DNA of 7,737 nucleotides, from assembly GCA_046760155.1 (NCBI GenBank), contig JBHIDQ010000067.1, forward strand, positions 1 to 7,737, written 5' to 3'. The position numbers and the translations under genes were made by a program. Of the stretch, positions 6,183 to 7,737 are shown piece after piece. Origin of the DNA: JBHIDQ01 sp046760155. GTDB lineage: Bacteria; Chloroflexota; Dehalococcoidia; Dehalococcoidales; RBG-16-60-22. Position 1 is the first letter of the stretch. The number at the start of each line of letters is the position of its first letter. The notes beneath the pieces were generated by a model, which did no database searches, was not told the origin of the DNA, and saw only the letters and a list, made by a program, of their open reading frames with translations.

Positions 6183-6665
6183 ATGATTAAGTGGAGGAGA
6201 TACTTAAAATTCGGACTTATCGTCACTTTACTTGTTGTACTAGTCTTAATTGCCATTGGATGTGAAGACTTTGGGCAATTCCCACCCCCTGAGACACCAA
6301 AAGAGGAACCGGAGAAGCCAGCGCCGACTACTTTTATCAACTCTGAGGATAGAGCTGTCCTGGCCGTTTATGAGCATCTGCTGAGTCTGGCAGAAAGCCA
6401 TGAGGCAAAAACATATCTGGCTGAATTCTCTGCCGCCAGTGATAACTGGAGTGCTAAATCAGAACTTTTCAAAGATGGCACCAGTATCTGGTATGTCCAG
6501 GTTGATATGACTGGTGTTGCGGTATGGGAAGAAAAACCTTACTGGCAGCAAGCCGGTTGGTTCGTGTATCAAGACGGCAGAGTGATACCATCAAATCGCC
6601 TTCAAGCTAATGCCCTCAGGATTGAGGCTGATCTGCAGGAGTTGAGTCTCCAGCCTGTGCCATAG
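6183..6665 (+). CDS. Small predicted lipoprotein of unknown function
   Basis: I do not recognise this 160-residue protein. It begins with a basic MIKWRRYLKF, a hydrophobic stretch to residue 26 (GLIVTLLVVLVLIAIG) and Cys27, a plausible though not perfect lipobox (A-I-G-C), so it is probably lipid-anchored and faces outward. Residues 32-50 are a Pro/Glu/Lys-rich spacer. The remaining domain (52-160) begins with a helix (SEDRAVLAVYEHLLSLAES), followed by aromatic-rich likely strands (SIWYVQVDMTGVAVWEEKPYWQQAGWFVYQDGRVIPS), and ends in a helix-like ANALRIEADLQELS. The W-Y-V and G-W-F-V-Y-Q-D-G-R-V-I-P pattern looks like a small nuclear-transport-factor-2-like or peptidase-propeptide-like sheet, but that is a guess. 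It starts 29 nt after the ComM-like gene, suggesting co-transcription, and ends 14 nt from a convergent gene. Confidence 0.8.
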   Translation: MIKWRRYLKFGLIVTLLVVLVLIAIGCEDFGQFPPPETPKEEPEKPAPTTFINSEDRAVLAVYEHLLSLAESHEAKTYLAEFSAASDNWSAKSELFKDGTSIWYVQVDMTGVAVWEEKPYWQQAGWFVYQDGRVIPSNRLQANALRIEADLQELSLQPVP

Positions 6666-6679
6666 GCTGCCCCTCTGGT

Positions 6680-6946
6680 TTAGGTCTTAGCAAAAAGATA
6701 AAGAGTGCCACCAGTAATGAGCATAACCACACCAATAGCAAGGGCGATCCACCCCCCTGCCTTTAGGGCACCAGGCTGTAGGCGTGGTGGCCAATGCTCC
6801 ATAAACTCCCTAGTATCACCCGGGCGCTTGGCCAAAGCATTATAGTAGCCCTTTTCTTCCCTCTTCCCCCAGATAATTGTCGCCAAGCCAATAATGATGA
6901 ATAAGCCGCCCACGCCCATTAGTGCCAAAAAATCCCGATAAAGCAT
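6680..6946 (-). CDS. Small two-helix membrane protein of unknown function
   Basis: The 88-residue protein has two membrane segments, about residues 7-26 (ALMGVGGLFIIIGLATII) and 64-86 (GGWIALAIGVVMLITGGTLYLF), joined by a polar loop of about 37 residues with KREEKGYYNALAKRPGDTRE and a Trp-Pro-Pro. No family is recognised. Evidence that it is real: ATG at 6946 preceded by AAGGAG (6962-6957) and an overlapping GAGGG at good distance, its own promoter upstream, and a membrane pattern that keeps to the reading frame. It converges on the lipoprotein gene with 14 nt between the stops. Confidence 0.72.
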   Translation of the reverse strand: MLYRDFLALMGVGGLFIIIGLATIIWGKREEKGYYNALAKRPGDTREFMEHWPPRLQPGALKAGGWIALAIGVVMLITGGTLYLFAKT

Positions 6947-6986
6947 ACCCCGCCCTCTCCTTAAAAAGGGAGTTCTACTGGTGGTA

Positions 6987-7015
6987 ACTATAAGCTATTT
7001 TAACCTCATTTTCAA
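6987..7015 (-). promoter_or_regulatory. Promoter of the small membrane protein gene
   Basis: The minus strand has -35 TTGAAA (7015-7010), a 17-nt spacer and -10 TATAGT (6992-6987). The start point would be near 6980, giving a leader of about 34 nt with the ribosome site AAGGAG. This makes the gene independent of rplL. Confidence 0.65.
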
Positions 7016-7020
7016 TAGGC

Positions 7021-7051
7021 AGGTTAGATTGTTAGCGAGATTAATCTACCT
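7021..7051 (-). repeat. Imperfect inverted repeat upstream of the membrane protein promoter
   Basis: TAGATT (7025-7030) and AATCTA (7043-7048) are perfect complements, continued by AGG (7021-7023) and CCT (7049-7051) with one bulged base at 7024; the loop is 12 nt. It ends 6 bp upstream of the -35 box. It could be a regulator site or part of the rplL transcript end; no U-tract follows. Confidence 0.3.
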
Positions 7052-7080
7052 TCCTAAGATTAAAGAGCGGATGGGCAGTA

Positions 7081-7105
7081 AGAGAGGGGGCAAAGCTCCC
7101 TCTCT
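7081..7105 (-). terminator. Hairpin downstream of rplL, likely transcript end
   Basis: AGAGAGGG (7081-7088) and CCCTCTCT (7098-7105) are perfect 8-bp complements with a 9-nt loop, 29 nt past the rplL stop. The stem is G+C-rich enough for an intrinsic terminator, but the minus-strand transcript continues TACTGCCC and not a run of U, so it may instead protect the 3' end or need a factor. Confidence 0.5.
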
Positions 7106-7134
7106 AAAATCTCTTCCAAGCAAGGGAAAGATAA

Positions 7135-7737
7135 TTACTTGACCTCAGCCTTAGCTCCAGCTGCTTCCAGCTTCTCTTTTATCGTCGCCGCCTCTTCCTT
7201 ATTGATTCCCTCTCTGACCGGTTTGGGAGCACTTTCCACCAAGTCCTTGGACTCTTTCAGACCTAAAGTAGTTACCTCACGCACCGCTTTAATCACGTTA
7301 ATCTTGTTAGCCCCTACCTCGGTAAGAATCACGCTGAACTCGGTCTGCTCCTCACCCGCCGGAGCTGCTGCGGCTGCTTCAGCAGGCACTCCAGCTGCTG
7401 GAGCCGCTACTACTGGGGCCGCAGCACTAACGCCAAATTCAGCCTCTAAAGCCTTAACCAATTCGGCCAGCTCAAGCACCGTCATTTTTTTGATTGTGGT
7501 CATTATCTCCTCAATGGCAGGAGAAACTTTTACTTTTTCCTTTTTTGGCGGAGCCGGTGGCTCACTAACGACTTCCTTCGCTGCCTCGGGTTTCTCTTCT
7601 TCTTTGGCTGGTGGCGGTTCTTTCACCTCGGCGGCTTCCTCAGCCGGAGCTTGGGCTGCCTCTGCTTCTTCCACTGGCGATTCTTCAGCTACCTCGGCAG
7701 TTTCAGCAGTAGCTTCTGGTGCGGCTTCTACCTCTTT
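7135..7737 (-). CDS. rplL: Ribosomal protein L7/L12 with long acidic N-terminal extension, 5' end outside window
   Basis: L7/L12 forms the mobile stalk of the large ribosomal subunit and recruits GTPase factors. The normal protein is clear: dimerising N-terminal domain SPAIEEIMTTIKKMTVLELAELV, the Ala/Pro hinge SAAAPVVAAPAAGVPAEA, and the factor-binding C-terminal domain TEFSVILTEVGANKINVIKAVRE to AAGAKAEVK. Usual length is 120-130 residues. Here the frame is open to the window edge, giving 200 codons, with 71 residues before SPAIEEI; 58 of these are Glu (21), Ala (17), Pro (11) or Lys (9). No ATG, GTG or TTG lies at the usual N-terminus. Possible in-frame starts are GTG at 7674, GTG at 7626, or one outside the window; neither GTG has a good ribosome site, and ATG at 7503 would cut the N-terminal domain. 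A fusion to the tail of L10 (rplJ, normally just upstream) is possible. Confidence 0.93.
   Translation of the reverse strand, partial: KEVEAAPEATAETAEVAEESPVEEAEAAQAPAEEAAEVKEPPPAKEEEKPEAAKEVVSEPPAPPKKEKVKVSPAIEEIMTTIKKMTVLELAELVKALEAEFGVSAAAPVVAAPAAGVPAEAAAAAPAGEEQTEFSVILTEVGANKINVIKAVREVTTLGLKESKDLVESAPKPVREGINKEEAATIKEKLEAAGAKAEVK

Noticed and set aside
6651..6669. CAGCCT/AGGCTG hairpin at the lipoprotein stop as a terminator
   Set aside because: The stem is only 6 bp with a 7-nt loop, and no U-tract follows on either strand.
7501..7503. ATG as the start of rplL
   Set aside because: It would remove the first part of the N-terminal dimerisation helix (SPAIEEI) that matches normal L7/L12, and it lacks a ribosome site at suitable spacing other than the coding GAGGAG directly before it.

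Overview
The window reads as ordinary bacterial chromosome with ten protein genes, no RNA gene, no mobile element and no CRISPR array. Gene content (release factor, its methylase, electron-transfer flavoprotein, a ComM/YifB ATPase, ribosomal protein L7/L12) is bacterial. The ETF pair, the Asn-Leu-Pro-Tyr form of PrmC and the roughly 50% G+C fit an anaerobic Chloroflexota-like (for example Dehalococcoidia-like) or Firmicutes-like bacterium. That assignment is a weak inference from general familiarity, not something the sequence proves.

Left half (1-3889, all minus strand, read right to left): a good sigma70-type promoter (3861-3889) with a 16-bp palindrome in its spacer drives prfA (RF1). prfA overlaps prmC by the four bases GTGA; PrmC methylates the GGQ glutamine of RF1. 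After a 29-nt gap holding a hairpin comes etfB, and after a 74-nt gap comes etfA, which runs off the left edge almost complete. This looks like one transcription unit joining translation termination to flavin-based electron transfer. etfA is more G+C-rich than the genes before it.

Middle (3915-6665, plus strand): a divergent promoter reads into a PAP2-like membrane protein gene, then a ComM/YifB-type AAA+ ATPase gene (with a possible promoter of its own), then a small lipoprotein gene of unknown role.

Right part (6680-7737, minus strand): a two-helix membrane protein of unknown function with its own promoter converges on the lipoprotein gene across 14 nt. Upstream of it lies a hairpin that probably ends the ribosomal-protein transcript, then rplL (L7/L12). 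rplL is the most unusual gene here: its frame stays open to the window edge, giving at least 71 Glu/Ala/Pro/Lys-rich residues before the normal L7/L12 N-terminus, with no start codon where the normal protein would begin.

I do not see a clear new multi-gene system. The best leads are the extended L7/L12, the palindrome in the prfA promoter, the structured gaps in the prfA-prmC-etfBA unit and the composition change at etfA.
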